Both the position numbers and the translations under genes were made by a program. DNA of 64,000 nt. It comes from Clostridium sp. 'White wine YQ'. GTDB lineage: Bacteria; Bacillota; Clostridia; Clostridiales; Clostridiaceae. This document shows positions 48,022 to 56,798 of the stretch, piece by piece. The DNA is taken from positions 1-64,000 of the forward strand of contig NZ_JAQYUU010000007.1 of NCBI RefSeq assembly GCF_028728205.1, given 5' to 3'. Under the pieces are notes generated by a model. It was given only the letters and a program-made list of their open reading frames with translations. It was not told the DNA's origin and searched no databases. Each line of letters begins with the position of its first letter. Within the stretch, counting starts at the first letter, position 1.

Positions 48022-49512
48022 CTATCTTTCAAGATTTATATCATGAAATCCTTCTATTTTATCATTTGCAAGAACTGCTTTTTTACTACCTGTAGCATTT
48101 AATTTATTAAACACTGCTTTTGCTCTCATTGGAGCAATCATTCTTCCTGCACCATTTATACATCCACCTTGACACATCATACCTTCAATAAAGTTTCCAT
48201 CTAATCTTCCTGCTTTTGCTAAAGTCATAGTTTTCTTAATCTCTGCTTCTCCACTTACTCTAACTGGCTTAAATGCAATTTCTATTCCTTTATCAGTAAC
48301 GAAGTTTTCAATAGCAGCTGTAAGTCCTCCAATAACTCCAAATCCTCTACCAAATATTGATGCATCATCAACTTGATTATCTTCACATTCATCAGGATAT
48401 ATTTCAAAGGCATCTAGTAAAGCATATAGCTCTTCAAAGGTTAAAACATAATCAACTGCATCTGAAATAGATTCCTTAACAGCTTCACTTTTCTTTGCTG
48501 TACATGGTCCTATAAATACAACCTTTGCCTCTGGATCATTTGCTTTTATATATCTACCAGTTGCTATCATTGGTGAAACTGTTCCTGATATTCTTTCAGC
48601 TTGATCTGGGAATTTCTTTTCTATGTATCCTAAGAAACCTGGACAACAAGAGTTAGTCATATACTTATCCCCATTTTCCATTCTTTCCACAAATTCATTT
48701 GACTCATGAACAGTTACTGCGTCTGCACCACAAGCTGCCTCTACCATATCTTCAAATCCTAATTTTTTTATAGCACTCTTAATTTGTCCATAAGTAACCT
48801 TCATTCCAAATTGACCAGATATTGCAGGTGCCACTACAGCATACATCTTTCTTTTCTTTGCCAATCTTTTTGCAACTGGAACTATCAAACTTTTATCTGA
48901 AATAGCACCAAAAGGACATGCTGACATACATGCACCACAATTCACACAATCTTCTTCATTAATCATAGCTCTTCTGTCCTCAGTATTTACCATTAATGCT
49001 CCAGTAGGGCATGATACCTTACATGGTCTCATTACTTCTGAAATAGCATTATATGGACATGCTGTTTTACACATACCACATTCTTTACAAGTTTCTTGAT
49101 TTATGTAAGCTCTACCTCCAACAATAGATATTGAGTTTACTGCACAAGCTTCAAGACATCTATGTGCCAAACAATTTCTACATTGATCAGTTACTGTAAA
49201 CCTATTAATTGGGCATCTATCACAAGCTGCTTCTATAACATAAACAATTTGTTCATTTGGTCTAATGTCTATAAGTTCTCCATCCACTTTATCCCCATCA
49301 GCTAAAAAACCTGCTGCTAATTTAGCTCTTTCCGAAACAATTGCTCTTTCCTTATATACACAACATCTATATCTTGGTGTACTATCAGTTATTATTTCAT
49401 ATGGAATCTTATCTAATTCTTCTTTATTAAGTCTATCCTCTTTAGCTAATACTGCAACACTTTTTAATACTTCATGTTTTAATTTACTTAGTTGAGTTTC
49501 AAATTGGAACAT
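48022..49512 (-). CDS. [FeFe]-hydrogenase-like iron-sulfur protein (group B type)
   Basis: Iron-sulfur protein of about 496 residues. The N-terminus has an unusual Cys set (CDRCPINRFTVTDQCRNC, about 104-121) and two [4Fe-4S] motifs (CKECGMCKTACP and CVNCGACMSACP). The C-terminal H-cluster domain has TNSCCPGFLGYI (L1), FIGPCTAKKSEA (L2) and GMMCQGGCINGAG (L3), keeping all four H-cluster Cys. This domain order is that of the monomeric group B enzymes, whose physiological role is unclear. ATG 49512 follows AGGAGG. An extended -10 and a Rex-like operator precede it. Confidence 0.85.
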   Translation of the reverse strand: MFQFETQLSKLKHEVLKSVAVLAKEDRLNKEELDKIPYEIITDSTPRYRCCVYKERAIVSERAKLAAGFLADGDKVDGELIDIRPNEQIVYVIEAACDRCPINRFTVTDQCRNCLAHRCLEACAVNSISIVGGRAYINQETCKECGMCKTACPYNAISEVMRPCKVSCPTGALMVNTEDRRAMINEEDCVNCGACMSACPFGAISDKSLIVPVAKRLAKKRKMYAVVAPAISGQFGMKVTYGQIKSAIKKLGFEDMVEAACGADAVTVHESNEFVERMENGDKYMTNSCCPGFLGYIEKKFPDQAERISGTVSPMIATGRYIKANDPEAKVVFIGPCTAKKSEAVKESISDAVDYVLTFEELYALLDAFEIYPDECEDNQVDDASIFGRGFGVIGGLTAAIENFVTDKGIEIAFKPVRVSGEAEIKKTMTLAKAGRLDGNFIEGMMCQGGCINGAGRMIAPMRAKAVFNKLNATGSKKAVLANDKIEGFHDINLER

Positions 49513-49549
49513 ATTTAGACCTCCTAATATAAATATACATACCTTAACA

Positions 49550-49558
49550 ATTATACCA
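49550..49558 (-). promoter_or_regulatory. Extended -10 promoter of the hydrogenase-like gene
   Basis: Minus-strand TGGTATAAT, about 38 bp before the ATG. The -35 region is covered by the Rex-like site at 49566-49583. Confidence 0.65.
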
Positions 49559-49565
49559 TATTTTT

Positions 49566-49583
49566 TTGTTAAATTAATAACAA
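49566..49583. promoter_or_regulatory. Rex-like operator (hydrogenase-like gene)
   Basis: TTGTTAAATTAATAACAA matches the Rex consensus TTGTTAA-N4-TTAACAA with one mismatch. It overlaps the -35 position, so a bound repressor would block the promoter. Confidence 0.72.
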
Positions 49584-49678
49584 TCTTCAATATATGAAGT
49601 TTTTTCATAAAATGCCATTTTATCGCCTATTATTTTATCTTTTTACCTAATGTTATCCTTTTCTTATTTCACATTATT

Positions 49679-49727
49679 AAAAATAGGCAATAGTAAATAT
49701 ACAATATATATATCGACCCATTGCCTA
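49679..49727 (-). terminator. Terminator of the oxoguanine glycosylase gene
   Basis: Stem TAGGCAAT/ATTGCCTA with a long AT-rich loop, followed on the minus strand by five T. Confidence 0.6.
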
Positions 49728-49733
49728 AACTAC

Positions 49734-50633
49734 TTAATCAATTTTAATTTTATTTTCTCTAGCATAATAAAATAAATATTGTTGTGCAAATCCAGATAGT
49801 TTTCCAAATTTCTCTCTACCAAATATCCTTATCTTTGGCAACGATACATCAGGTGCTAAATAAAAATGCTGCATTGCTCTTTTGACCCATACATCTACCG
49901 GAAAGGCTGAATATTTTTTCATTGAGAATAGCATGATGCAATCTGCTACCTTTGCACCTACGCCCTTAAATTTTTGCAATTCATTATGGCACTCATCATC
50001 CTCTAAATAAGTTATCCTTTCTAAAGAAAATTCATCATCCCTATTTCCTTTAGCTTCATTTAATTTAATTAAGGTATCATATATGTACTTACTTCTAAAG
50101 GAAGCTCCTGTTTCTACTATTTCTTCTAAAGAAGCTTTACTAAATTCTTCAATTGTAGGAAAGGCAAAATATTTCTTTCCTTTGTAATCTAGTTCCTTAC
50201 CCCATCTTTCTGAAATTCTTCTTATTGTTTTCATTATTATTGGAATTGAATTTCTCGCTGAAATAATAAAGCTTATCAATATTTCATATGGATCTTGATT
50301 CAAAAGTCTTATTCCGTACCCATATTCTACTGCTTTTTTTAAGAGCTCATCTTTTGATAATTCCTCCTTTATCATAGAATAATCTCTCTCTAAATCAAAG
50401 TAATCTTGCCAGATATCTTCAAAATCTTCTTTATTAGTATTTAAAATCAATACATCCTCACCTATTTGTTCCAACTCTATTACTCTTTCATGTGCTACTA
50501 TTATATAATTATTTTCATTAACTTTTTCCCATCTAAAACATTGGCCACATTCAATAGTTTGCTTTACACTAAAATTCTTACATCCAATCAATTTCACACT
50601 ATTCTCAGCGTATTCTATTCTTTCGAAATCCAT
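49734..50633 (-). CDS. 8-oxoguanine DNA glycosylase (OGG1-like)
   Basis: Base-excision-repair glycosylase/lyase that removes 8-oxoguanine. The 299-residue protein has an OGG_N domain (about 5-115, ECGQCFRW) and an HhH-GPD domain. The hairpin motif LQKFKGVGAKVADCIML contains the catalytic Lys, and AFPVDVWVKRAM the catalytic Asp. It appears monocistronic, downstream of nfnB on the same strand with a hairpin between. Confidence 0.92.
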   Translation of the reverse strand: MDFERIEYAENSVKLIGCKNFSVKQTIECGQCFRWEKVNENNYIIVAHERVIELEQIGEDVLILNTNKEDFEDIWQDYFDLERDYSMIKEELSKDELLKKAVEYGYGIRLLNQDPYEILISFIISARNSIPIIMKTIRRISERWGKELDYKGKKYFAFPTIEEFSKASLEEIVETGASFRSKYIYDTLIKLNEAKGNRDDEFSLERITYLEDDECHNELQKFKGVGAKVADCIMLFSMKKYSAFPVDVWVKRAMQHFYLAPDVSLPKIRIFGREKFGKLSGFAQQYLFYYARENKIKID

Positions 50634-50734
50634 ATTTCTCCTCCTGCTTTATAATTACCTATATGAATATATTACCACAAATTCTTCATTTTGAATAATT
50701 ATTATCTTATAATATAAATTATATATTAGCAAAT

Positions 50735-50782
50735 AAAAGAATTAACCTTTTAATGACATTCTCATTTAAGATTAATTCTTTT
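50735..50782 (-). terminator. Hairpin after nfnB, probable terminator
   Basis: Stem AAAAGAATTAA/TTAATTCTTTT with an inner AATGA/TCATT stem. A clean T-tract is missing on the minus strand (ATTTGC follows), so termination is uncertain. Confidence 0.45.
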
Positions 50783-50824
50783 ACTTATTTTAACTATATC
50801 TTCTATTAAATATACTATAGAGTT

Positions 50825-52213
50825 TTATTCTATATTTTGAAGCATTTCATTTATTCCTCTTGCAGCCTTTTTCCCTGCCTCCATAGCAAGAATTACTGTT
50901 GCTGCACCTGTTACAGCATCTCCCCCTGCATAAACCCTCTCCCTGGTTGTTCTGCCTGTTTCATCTTGAATTACTATACATTTTCTTTTGTTTAATTCTA
51001 AACCTTTTGTAGTAGCTGATATTAATGGATTTGGTGAAGTTCCTAGAGACATTATTACAGTATCCATTGGAAAAACCTCCTCTGAGTCTGGAATCTCAAT
51101 TGGTTTTCTCCTTCCCGATTCATCAGGTTCCCCTAGTTTCATTCTTATACATCTTATACCTGTTACCCATCCACTTTCATCTTGTAATATCTCAACTGGA
51201 TTTGTGAGCAAATTAAATATTACCCCTTCTTCTTTTGCATGGTGTACCTCTTCTAATCTTGCTGGAAGTTCTTCTTCACTTCTTCTATATATCACATGAA
51301 CTTCTGCTCCTAATCTTAAAGCTGTCCTAGCTGCATCCATTGCTACATTTCCTCCACCTACTACTGCTACTCTTTTTCCCATTTTTATTGGAGTGTTATA
51401 TTCTTCTTTAAAAGCTTTCATCAAATTATTTCTTGTTAAAAATTCATTTGCCGAAAATACCCCATTAGCATTTTCTCCTGGTATACCCATAAACTTAGGA
51501 AGTCCAGCACCTGATCCTATAAATACAGCATCAAACCCCTCTTCACTAAGTAATCCATCAATTGTTACAGTTCTTCCCACAACTACATTTGTTTCGATTT
51601 CCACCCCTAATCTTTTGACATTTTCAATTTCATATTTAACAACAGTGTCTTTAGGCAGTCTAAATTCCGGTATCCCATAAACTAAAACCCCCCCTGGCTC
51701 ATGAAGTGCTTCGAATATTTTTACGTCATATCCCATTTTAGCTAAGTCTCCAGCACAAGTAAGTCCAGCAGGTCCTGATCCTATAACTGCTACCTTCTTG
51801 CCGTTTCTACTTATAACGTTTGATAACCTTATATTATTCTCTCTAACGTAATCAGCAACAAATCGTTCAAGCTTACCAATAGCCACAGCTTCTCCTTTTA
51901 TTCCTAACACACATTGTTCCTCGCACTGGCTTTCTTGCGGGCATACTCTTCCACAAATTGCAGGTAATGATGAATCTTCAGATATTATTTCTAAGGCTCC
52001 TATTATATCTCCTTCTTTTAACTTAGCAATAAAGCCTGGAATATTTATTGAGACTGGACATTTTACTACACATCTAGGAGACTTACAGCTTAGACATCTT
52101 GATGCTTCTTTTCGTGCCTCATCTTCAGTATATCCTAAGCAGACTTCTTCAAAGTTTGTAGCTCTTATCTTAGGATTTTGTTCTGATATTGGTATTCTCT
52201 TCATTCTATCCAT
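50825..52213 (-). CDS. nfnB: NADPH-binding subunit of Nfn transhydrogenase (NfnB-like)
   Basis: Large subunit of NADH-dependent reduced-ferredoxin:NADP+ oxidoreductase, related to the glutamate synthase small subunit. The 462-residue protein has N-terminal [4Fe-4S] motifs (CLSCKSPRCVVKCPV; CGRVCPQESQCEEQC), FAD motif VIGSGPAGLTCAG and NADPH motif VVGGGNVAMDAAR. Nfn couples NADPH formation to exergonic and endergonic electron paths by flavin bifurcation. The adjacent NfnA-type gene (ATG overlaps its stop by one base) favours Nfn over a glutamate synthase subunit, and no gltB is present. Confidence 0.9.
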   Translation of the reverse strand: MDRMKRIPISEQNPKIRATNFEEVCLGYTEDEARKEASRCLSCKSPRCVVKCPVSINIPGFIAKLKEGDIIGALEIISEDSSLPAICGRVCPQESQCEEQCVLGIKGEAVAIGKLERFVADYVRENNIRLSNVISRNGKKVAVIGSGPAGLTCAGDLAKMGYDVKIFEALHEPGGVLVYGIPEFRLPKDTVVKYEIENVKRLGVEIETNVVVGRTVTIDGLLSEEGFDAVFIGSGAGLPKFMGIPGENANGVFSANEFLTRNNLMKAFKEEYNTPIKMGKRVAVVGGGNVAMDAARTALRLGAEVHVIYRRSEEELPARLEEVHHAKEEGVIFNLLTNPVEILQDESGWVTGIRCIRMKLGEPDESGRRKPIEIPDSEEVFPMDTVIMSLGTSPNPLISATTKGLELNKRKCIVIQDETGRTTRERVYAGGDAVTGAATVILAMEAGKKAARGINEMLQNIE

Positions 52214-53097
52214 TATTCTTCACAGCTACATCCATTTGCATGATGAGTTTCTCCTTCTTCTTTCTTTAATTGAATCCTTCCTTCTTCTGTTTTATACATA
52301 GTTTGTCTTCTCAATGCTTCATCAAAATTAACTAAATGGCCATCAAATTCTGGACCATCTACACATGCAAACTTAATTTCTTTCCCTACAGTAACCCTGC
52401 ATGCTCCACACATTCCAGTTCCATCAACCATTATAGGATTTAAACTAACTATTGTTTTTATATCTAATTCTTTGGTCAACATGCATACGAATTTCATCAT
52501 TATCATTGGTCCTATAGCTACAACTAAATCGTATTTCTTCCCTTGATTTATAACCAAATCTTTTAATACTTCTGTAACTAAGCCTTTATATCCATAAGAA
52601 CCATCATCTGTTGCTATATAAAGATTGCCTGCTACCTCCCTCATCTCTTCCTCTAGTATTAAAATATCTTTATTCTTTGCTCCTACGATTACATCTGCTT
52701 TTACCCCTTTTGAGTTTAACCACTTCACTTGTGGATATACTGGTGCTGCCCCAACACCGCCTGCTACAAATACTATATTTTTATCCTTTAAGGCTTCCAT
52801 TTTTTCATTTACTAGCTCTGATGGAACACCAAGAGGACCAAGAAAGTCATGAAAACAGTCACCCTCTTCATACATTGCCATTCTTCTTGTTGAAGCACCT
52901 ATGGTTTGAAACACAATTGTTACTGAGTTGGCATTAGAATTATAGTCACAAATAGTAAGAGGGATTCTTTCCCCTTTTTCATCTAATTTAACTATAACAA
53001 ATTGCCCAGGTTTTGCTGATTTTGCAACCCTTGGAGCTTCAATATCCATTAAATAAAGATTGTCTGCTAATATTCTTTTTTTTAAGATTTTAAACAT
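52213..53097 (-). CDS. nfnA: NADH-binding subunit of Nfn transhydrogenase (NfnA-like)
   Basis: Small subunit (294 residues) of the ferredoxin-NADP reductase fold. It has an FAD site (ERIPLTICDY), NAD site (FVAGGVGAAPVYPQ) and C-terminal [2Fe-2S] ligands in GTGMCGACRVTVG and KFACVDGPEFDG. A His/Cys tail (HHANGCSCEE) ends the protein. It pairs with NfnB downstream; the stop and start overlap (TAATG). The gene starts after TTTGGAGG and lies 95 bp downstream of the alcohol dehydrogenase gene, past a terminator. Confidence 0.9.
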   Translation of the reverse strand: MFKILKKRILADNLYLMDIEAPRVAKSAKPGQFVIVKLDEKGERIPLTICDYNSNANSVTIVFQTIGASTRRMAMYEEGDCFHDFLGPLGVPSELVNEKMEALKDKNIVFVAGGVGAAPVYPQVKWLNSKGVKADVIVGAKNKDILILEEEMREVAGNLYIATDDGSYGYKGLVTEVLKDLVINQGKKYDLVVAIGPMIMMKFVCMLTKELDIKTIVSLNPIMVDGTGMCGACRVTVGKEIKFACVDGPEFDGHLVNFDEALRRQTMYKTEEGRIQLKKEEGETHHANGCSCEE

Positions 53098-53152
53098 TTA
53101 TATTCCTCCAAAAACTCTGTTAGTAAATTATCTCTTATATAATCATTTACTA

Positions 53153-53183
53153 GAAAAATAGCTTGAGATTATCTCAAGCTATT
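53153..53183 (-). terminator. Terminator of the alcohol dehydrogenase gene
   Basis: Stem AATAGCTTGAGAT/ATCTCAAGCTATT followed on the minus strand by five T. Confidence 0.82.
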
Positions 53184-53192
53184 GTCTTTCTG

Positions 53193-54359
53193 CTAAAAAT
53201 CTACTTTAGTACCATAGTAAGTACACTTAAATAATTTTTCCATTTCTTCTTTTGTTATACTTCTTGGGTTTGACCCAGTACAAGCATCTCCAACAGCTCT
53301 CTCAGCTATCATTGCAACCTTTGAATTAAATTCCTCTTCATTAACACCATATTCTTTAAGGGTTAATGGTATATTCATTTTTCTATTTAAATCCCTAATT
53401 AATTCAGTTAATGAATCTACTAGTTCTTCATTAGTGTCACCAGCTAGTCCAATTCTTTTAGCAATAAAAGCATATCTATCTAAAGCTGTTTTCTTATTAT
53501 AATCAATTACATAAGGTAGATATATAGCATTGGCACATCCATGAGGAATGTGGAATACTGCCCCTGTCTTATGAGCCATAGAATGAGTTATTCCAAGTAA
53601 TGCATTTGTAAATGCCATACCTGCTAAACATTGAGCATAATGCATTTGTTCTCTTGCACTATTATCCTCTTCATATGACTTTAATAAATACTCATTTATC
53701 ATTTCTATGGCTTGTAATGCTAATGGATCTGAAAATGGAGAATTTAATGTTGCAACATACGCTTCAATTGCATGAGTAAGTGCATCCATTCCAGTATGTG
53801 CTGTTAAGGTCTTAGGCATAGTTTCAGCTAGTTCCGAATCAACAATTGCTATATCTGGAGTTATGTTATAGTCTGCAAGAGGATATTTAATTTCAGTTTT
53901 ATAATCAGTTATTACTGAAAAAGCTGTAACTTCTGTTGCTGTGCCTGAAGTTGAAGGAATAGCTAAAAATTTTGCTTTATTTCTTAATTCAGGTACAGTA
54001 AACGGATTCTTTATATCATCAAATGTTTTTTCTGGATGTTCATAAAATATCCACATAGCTTTTGCTGCATCTATAGGTGAACCCCCACCCATTGATATAA
54101 TCCAATCTGGGTTATATTCTCTCATAATTTCAGCACCCTTAAGAACAGTTTCTACTGATGGATCTGGTTCAACTCCCTCAATTACTTCTGTCTCAATACC
54201 AGCTTCATTTAGGTATCCTATGGCCTTGTCTAAAAAGCCAAACTTCTTCATTGAACTTCCACCTATAACCATTACTGCCTTTTTACCTTTAAGTGTTTTT
54301 AAATACTCCATTGAGCCTTTTCCAAAGTATAAGTCTCTTGGTAAAGTAAATCTGTTCAT
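53193..54359 (-). CDS. Iron-containing alcohol dehydrogenase
   Basis: Group III, Fe-dependent alcohol dehydrogenase (388 residues). The nucleotide site is SMGGGSPIDAAKAM. The metal ligands are the Asp in IAIVDSELAET and His residues in GMDALTHAIEAY, GITHSMAHKTG and FHIPHGCANAIY. It resembles AdhE C-terminal domains and butanol/ethanol dehydrogenases of Clostridium. The substrate and NADH/NADPH preference cannot be fixed. Divergent from ilvA. A Rex-like operator (54433-54450) in the shared region suggests NADH-responsive expression. Confidence 0.92.
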   Translation of the reverse strand: MNRFTLPRDLYFGKGSMEYLKTLKGKKAVMVIGGSSMKKFGFLDKAIGYLNEAGIETEVIEGVEPDPSVETVLKGAEIMREYNPDWIISMGGGSPIDAAKAMWIFYEHPEKTFDDIKNPFTVPELRNKAKFLAIPSTSGTATEVTAFSVITDYKTEIKYPLADYNITPDIAIVDSELAETMPKTLTAHTGMDALTHAIEAYVATLNSPFSDPLALQAIEMINEYLLKSYEEDNSAREQMHYAQCLAGMAFTNALLGITHSMAHKTGAVFHIPHGCANAIYLPYVIDYNKKTALDRYAFIAKRIGLAGDTNEELVDSLTELIRDLNRKMNIPLTLKEYGVNEEEFNSKVAMIAERAVGDACTGSNPRSITKEEMEKLFKCTYYGTKVDF

Positions 54360-54432
54360 AAATCCATCCTCCCAATTAATAAGCTTTTTATTGAATATTT
54401 TCTAATATTTACCATAACATAATTTTATCACT

Positions 54433-54450
54433 TTGTTTGTTATTTAACAA
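54433..54450. promoter_or_regulatory. Rex-like operator (alcohol dehydrogenase)
   Basis: TTGTTTGTTATTTAACAA matches TTGTTAA-N4-TTAACAA at 12 of the 14 fixed positions. It lies 74 bp before the alcohol dehydrogenase start and 65 bp before the ilvA -10. Confidence 0.58.
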
Positions 54451-54515
54451 TGATTTAAAACTAATTTTCTGATTATTTGAAATTTTCTATTTCTATAATC
54501 ATTTTCTTTAAATTC

Positions 54516-54524
54516 TGTTATAAT
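54516..54524 (+). promoter_or_regulatory. Extended -10 promoter of ilvA
   Basis: TGTTATAAT (TGn-extended -10). The predicted start is near 54531, leaving a leader of about 28 nt, most of it the sequence complementary to the candidate small RNA. Confidence 0.6.
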
Positions 54525-54545
54525 ATGTCTTATATATTACATTTA

Positions 54546-54559
54546 AGGGGGCTATTTAA
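54546..54559 (+). promoter_or_regulatory. ilvA ribosome site complementary to candidate small RNA
   Basis: AAGGGGGCTATTTA covers the Shine-Dalgarno sequence up to the A of the ATG. It is the perfect complement of UAAAUAGCCCCCUU in the candidate small RNA at 16081-16169, whose core lies in a predicted loop. Confidence 0.5.
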
Positions 54560-55758
54560 TGTATTTAGAAAAAATTAAAGAGGCAAGGGAAGCTATTAAA
54601 GATGTGGTTATAAAAACACCTATTATATATAGTGATGTTTTTTCAAAAGAAACTGAAAATCAAATTTATATGAAATGTGAAAATCTTCAACTAACAGGAG
54701 CTTATAAAATCAGAGGTGCTCTAAATAAGATAAGGAGTTTATCTCCTGAACAAAAAGCAAAAGGTGTTGTTTGTTCTTCCGCTGGTAATCATGCTCAAGG
54801 AGTTGCTTATGCTTCAAGTCTTGAAGGAATCAAATCTAAGATTGTAATGCCTAAGACTACGCCACTAATAAAGATTCAATCTACTAAAGATTTTGGAGGA
54901 GAAGTAATTCTTTCCGGTAATGTTTATGATGATGCTTATAATGAGGCTAAAAGAATCGAAAATGAAGAAGGTTTATTTTTCTTACATCCTTTTAATGATG
55001 AAGATGTTATATTTGGACAAGGTACTATTGCTTTAGAAATTTTTGAAGATATAAAAGATTTAGATATTATATTATGTCCTATCGGCGGTGGTGGACTAAT
55101 TTCAGGTGTTTCTCTAGCTGCTAAAGAAATTAACCCAAATATTAAAATAATAGGGGTTCAAGCTGAAGGTGCAAACGCTATGGAGCAATCTTTCAAAACT
55201 GGCACTATGGTCAATTTATCAAAGGTTAATACCATAGCCGATGGTATTGCGGTTAAATGTCCTGGAGATCTTACATATAGTTTTATAAAAGAGTATGTAG
55301 ATGATATTATTACTGTAAGTGACGGAGAACTTACTGAAAGTTTTCTAATTTTATCTGAAAAACACAAATTATTAGCTGAGCCATCTGGTGTGGCATCTTT
55401 AGCTGCTGCTAAGAAACTTAATGTTAAAAACAAAAAGATTCTTTCAATCATTAGTGGAGGAAACATCGATATGGTTACAATTTCCTCACTTATTAATTCA
55501 GGATTGGTTTCTAGAGGACGTCTATTTTGCTTCTCAGTTGAATTACCAGATGTGCCTGGTCAACTTCAAGAAATATCTAGAATACTAAGTTCTGTAAATG
55601 CTAATGTTATTGAGCTTAATCATAATCAATTTAAAGCATTTGATAGATTAAAGAATGTTGTTCTTGAAGTTACTGTGGAAACTAATGGACATGCTCATAT
55701 TGATACAATTAAGGCAGAGCTTAAGAATAATGGATATGAAATAACTCAAGTTTATTAA
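54559..55758 (+). CDS. ilvA: Threonine dehydratase (threonine ammonia-lyase) with ACT domain
   Basis: PLP enzyme that deaminates threonine to 2-oxobutanoate. The 399-residue protein has the Schiff-base Lys in TGAYKIRGAL, SSAGNHAQGVA, phosphate loop PIGGGGLISG and serine/Thr loop SIISGGNIDM. A C-terminal ACT domain (about 325-399, VELPDVPGQLQEISRIL) is typical of the ilvA_1Cterm/TdcB-like group. It could serve isoleucine synthesis or threonine catabolism; no ilv or leu genes are adjacent. It is monocistronic, with a terminator at 55775-55813. Confidence 0.92.
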   Translation: MYLEKIKEAREAIKDVVIKTPIIYSDVFSKETENQIYMKCENLQLTGAYKIRGALNKIRSLSPEQKAKGVVCSSAGNHAQGVAYASSLEGIKSKIVMPKTTPLIKIQSTKDFGGEVILSGNVYDDAYNEAKRIENEEGLFFLHPFNDEDVIFGQGTIALEIFEDIKDLDIILCPIGGGGLISGVSLAAKEINPNIKIIGVQAEGANAMEQSFKTGTMVNLSKVNTIADGIAVKCPGDLTYSFIKEYVDDIITVSDGELTESFLILSEKHKLLAEPSGVASLAAAKKLNVKNKKILSIISGGNIDMVTISSLINSGLVSRGRLFCFSVELPDVPGQLQEISRILSSVNANVIELNHNQFKAFDRLKNVVLEVTVETNGHAHIDTIKAELKNNGYEITQVY

Positions 55759-55774
55759 TATTATTTATAATTGC

Positions 55775-55813
55775 AAAAAACTCTAGTAACTAAAAAGTTA
55801 CTAGAGTTTTTTT
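55775..55813. terminator. Bidirectional terminator between ilvA and hbd
   Basis: Stem of 17 bp, AAAAAACTCTAGTAACT/AGTTACTAGAGTTTTTT (AAAA loop), with T-tracts on both strands. It separates the convergent ilvA and butyryl-CoA operons. Confidence 0.88.
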
Positions 55814-55845
55814 GGATTTATATATAGTGGTAAATTGTAAGCAAA

Positions 55846-56694
55846 TTAAGCATTGTAGTTGAAGAATCCTCTTCCACTCTTTCTTCCTAACCATCCAGCT
55901 CTTACATATTTTCTTAATAATGAATGAGCTCTGTACTTTGTATCACCAGTTTCAGTGTAAAGTACATCCATGATAGCTAGACAAACATCAAGACCTATAA
56001 GATCTCCTAATGCTAAAGGTCCCATTGGGTGATTAGCACCTAATTTCATAGCAGTATCTATATCTTCAGCTGAAGCTACACCTTCTGCTAATATTCCAAC
56101 AGCTTCGTTTATCATTGGTATTAATATTCTATTAACTACGAATCCTGGAGCTTCTGCAACTTCTACAGGTTCCTTACCAATAGCTACTGATACTTCTTTA
56201 ACTGCTTCAAAAGTTTCATTTGAAGTAGCCATTCCTCTTATAATTTCAACAAGCTTCATAATTGGAGCTGGATTAAAGAAGTGCATTCCTATAACTTTAT
56301 CTGGTCTCTTTGTAGCTGCTGCTACTTCTGTAATTGAAAGAGATGATGTATTTGAAGCTAATATAGTTTCTGGTTTACATATAGAATCTAATTCAGCGAA
56401 TATTTCTCTTTTAATTTTCATGTTTTCAACTGCAGCTTCAACTACTAAATCACAATCAGCAGCTGCATTTAAATCAGTTGTTCCTGAAATTCTTGAAAGG
56501 ATTGCATCCTTTTCTTCTTCAGTTATTTTTCCTTTAGCAGCTAATTTCTCAACATTTTTTTGAATTCCTGCTAATCCTCTGTCAACGAATTCATCTTTAA
56601 TATCTCTTACTATAACTTCGAATCCTTTTTGAGCAAATGCTTGAACGATACCTGCTCCCATAGTTCCTGCACCAAGTACAAAAATCTTTTCCAT
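55846..56694 (-). CDS. hbd: 3-hydroxybutyryl-CoA dehydrogenase
   Basis: Reduces acetoacetyl-CoA to 3-hydroxybutyryl-CoA. The 282-residue protein has N-terminal Rossmann motif [11 protein letters not shown], catalytic [16 protein letters not shown], and C-terminal GFVVNRIL with [19 protein letters not shown]. The longer frame starting at TTG 56709 is rejected because that TTG is inside TTGGAGG, the ribosome site. It is the last gene of crt-bcd-etfB-etfA-hbd, separated from etfA by 104 bp containing a palindrome. Confidence 0.96.
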   Translation of the reverse strand: MEKIFVLGAGTMGAGIVQAFAQKGFEVIVRDIKDEFVDRGLAGIQKNVEKLAAKGKITEEEKDAILSRISGTTDLNAAADCDLVVEAAVENMKIKREIFAELDSICKPETILASNTSSLSITEVAAATKRPDKVIGMHFFNPAPIMKLVEIIRGMATSNETFEAVKEVSVAIGKEPVEVAEAPGFVVNRILIPMINEAVGILAEGVASAEDIDTAMKLGANHPMGPLALGDLIGLDVCLAIMDVLYTETGDTKYRAHSLLRKYVRAGWLGRKSGRGFFNYNA

Positions 56695-56741
56695 AATACT
56701 AACCTCCAAAAATTTTTATTTTAGAATTTTTAATAGAGGAT

Positions 56742-56768
56742 TATAGGGTTTTAAATTTAAAACCCTAA
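56742..56768. repeat. Palindrome related to the dispersed element, copy D
   Basis: TAGGGTTTTAAA and its exact reverse complement meet to make a perfect 24-bp palindrome, equal to two element ends fused without the interior. It lies between etfA and hbd in one operon and could form an mRNA hairpin. Confidence 0.55.
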
Positions 56769-56798
56769 TTCCCCTTACAATTATATTATTTCCTAATA

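Noticed and set aside
50825..52213. Glutamate synthase small subunit
   Set aside because: The fold is shared, but the adjacent NfnA-type gene and lack of a large subunit favour the Nfn transhydrogenase.
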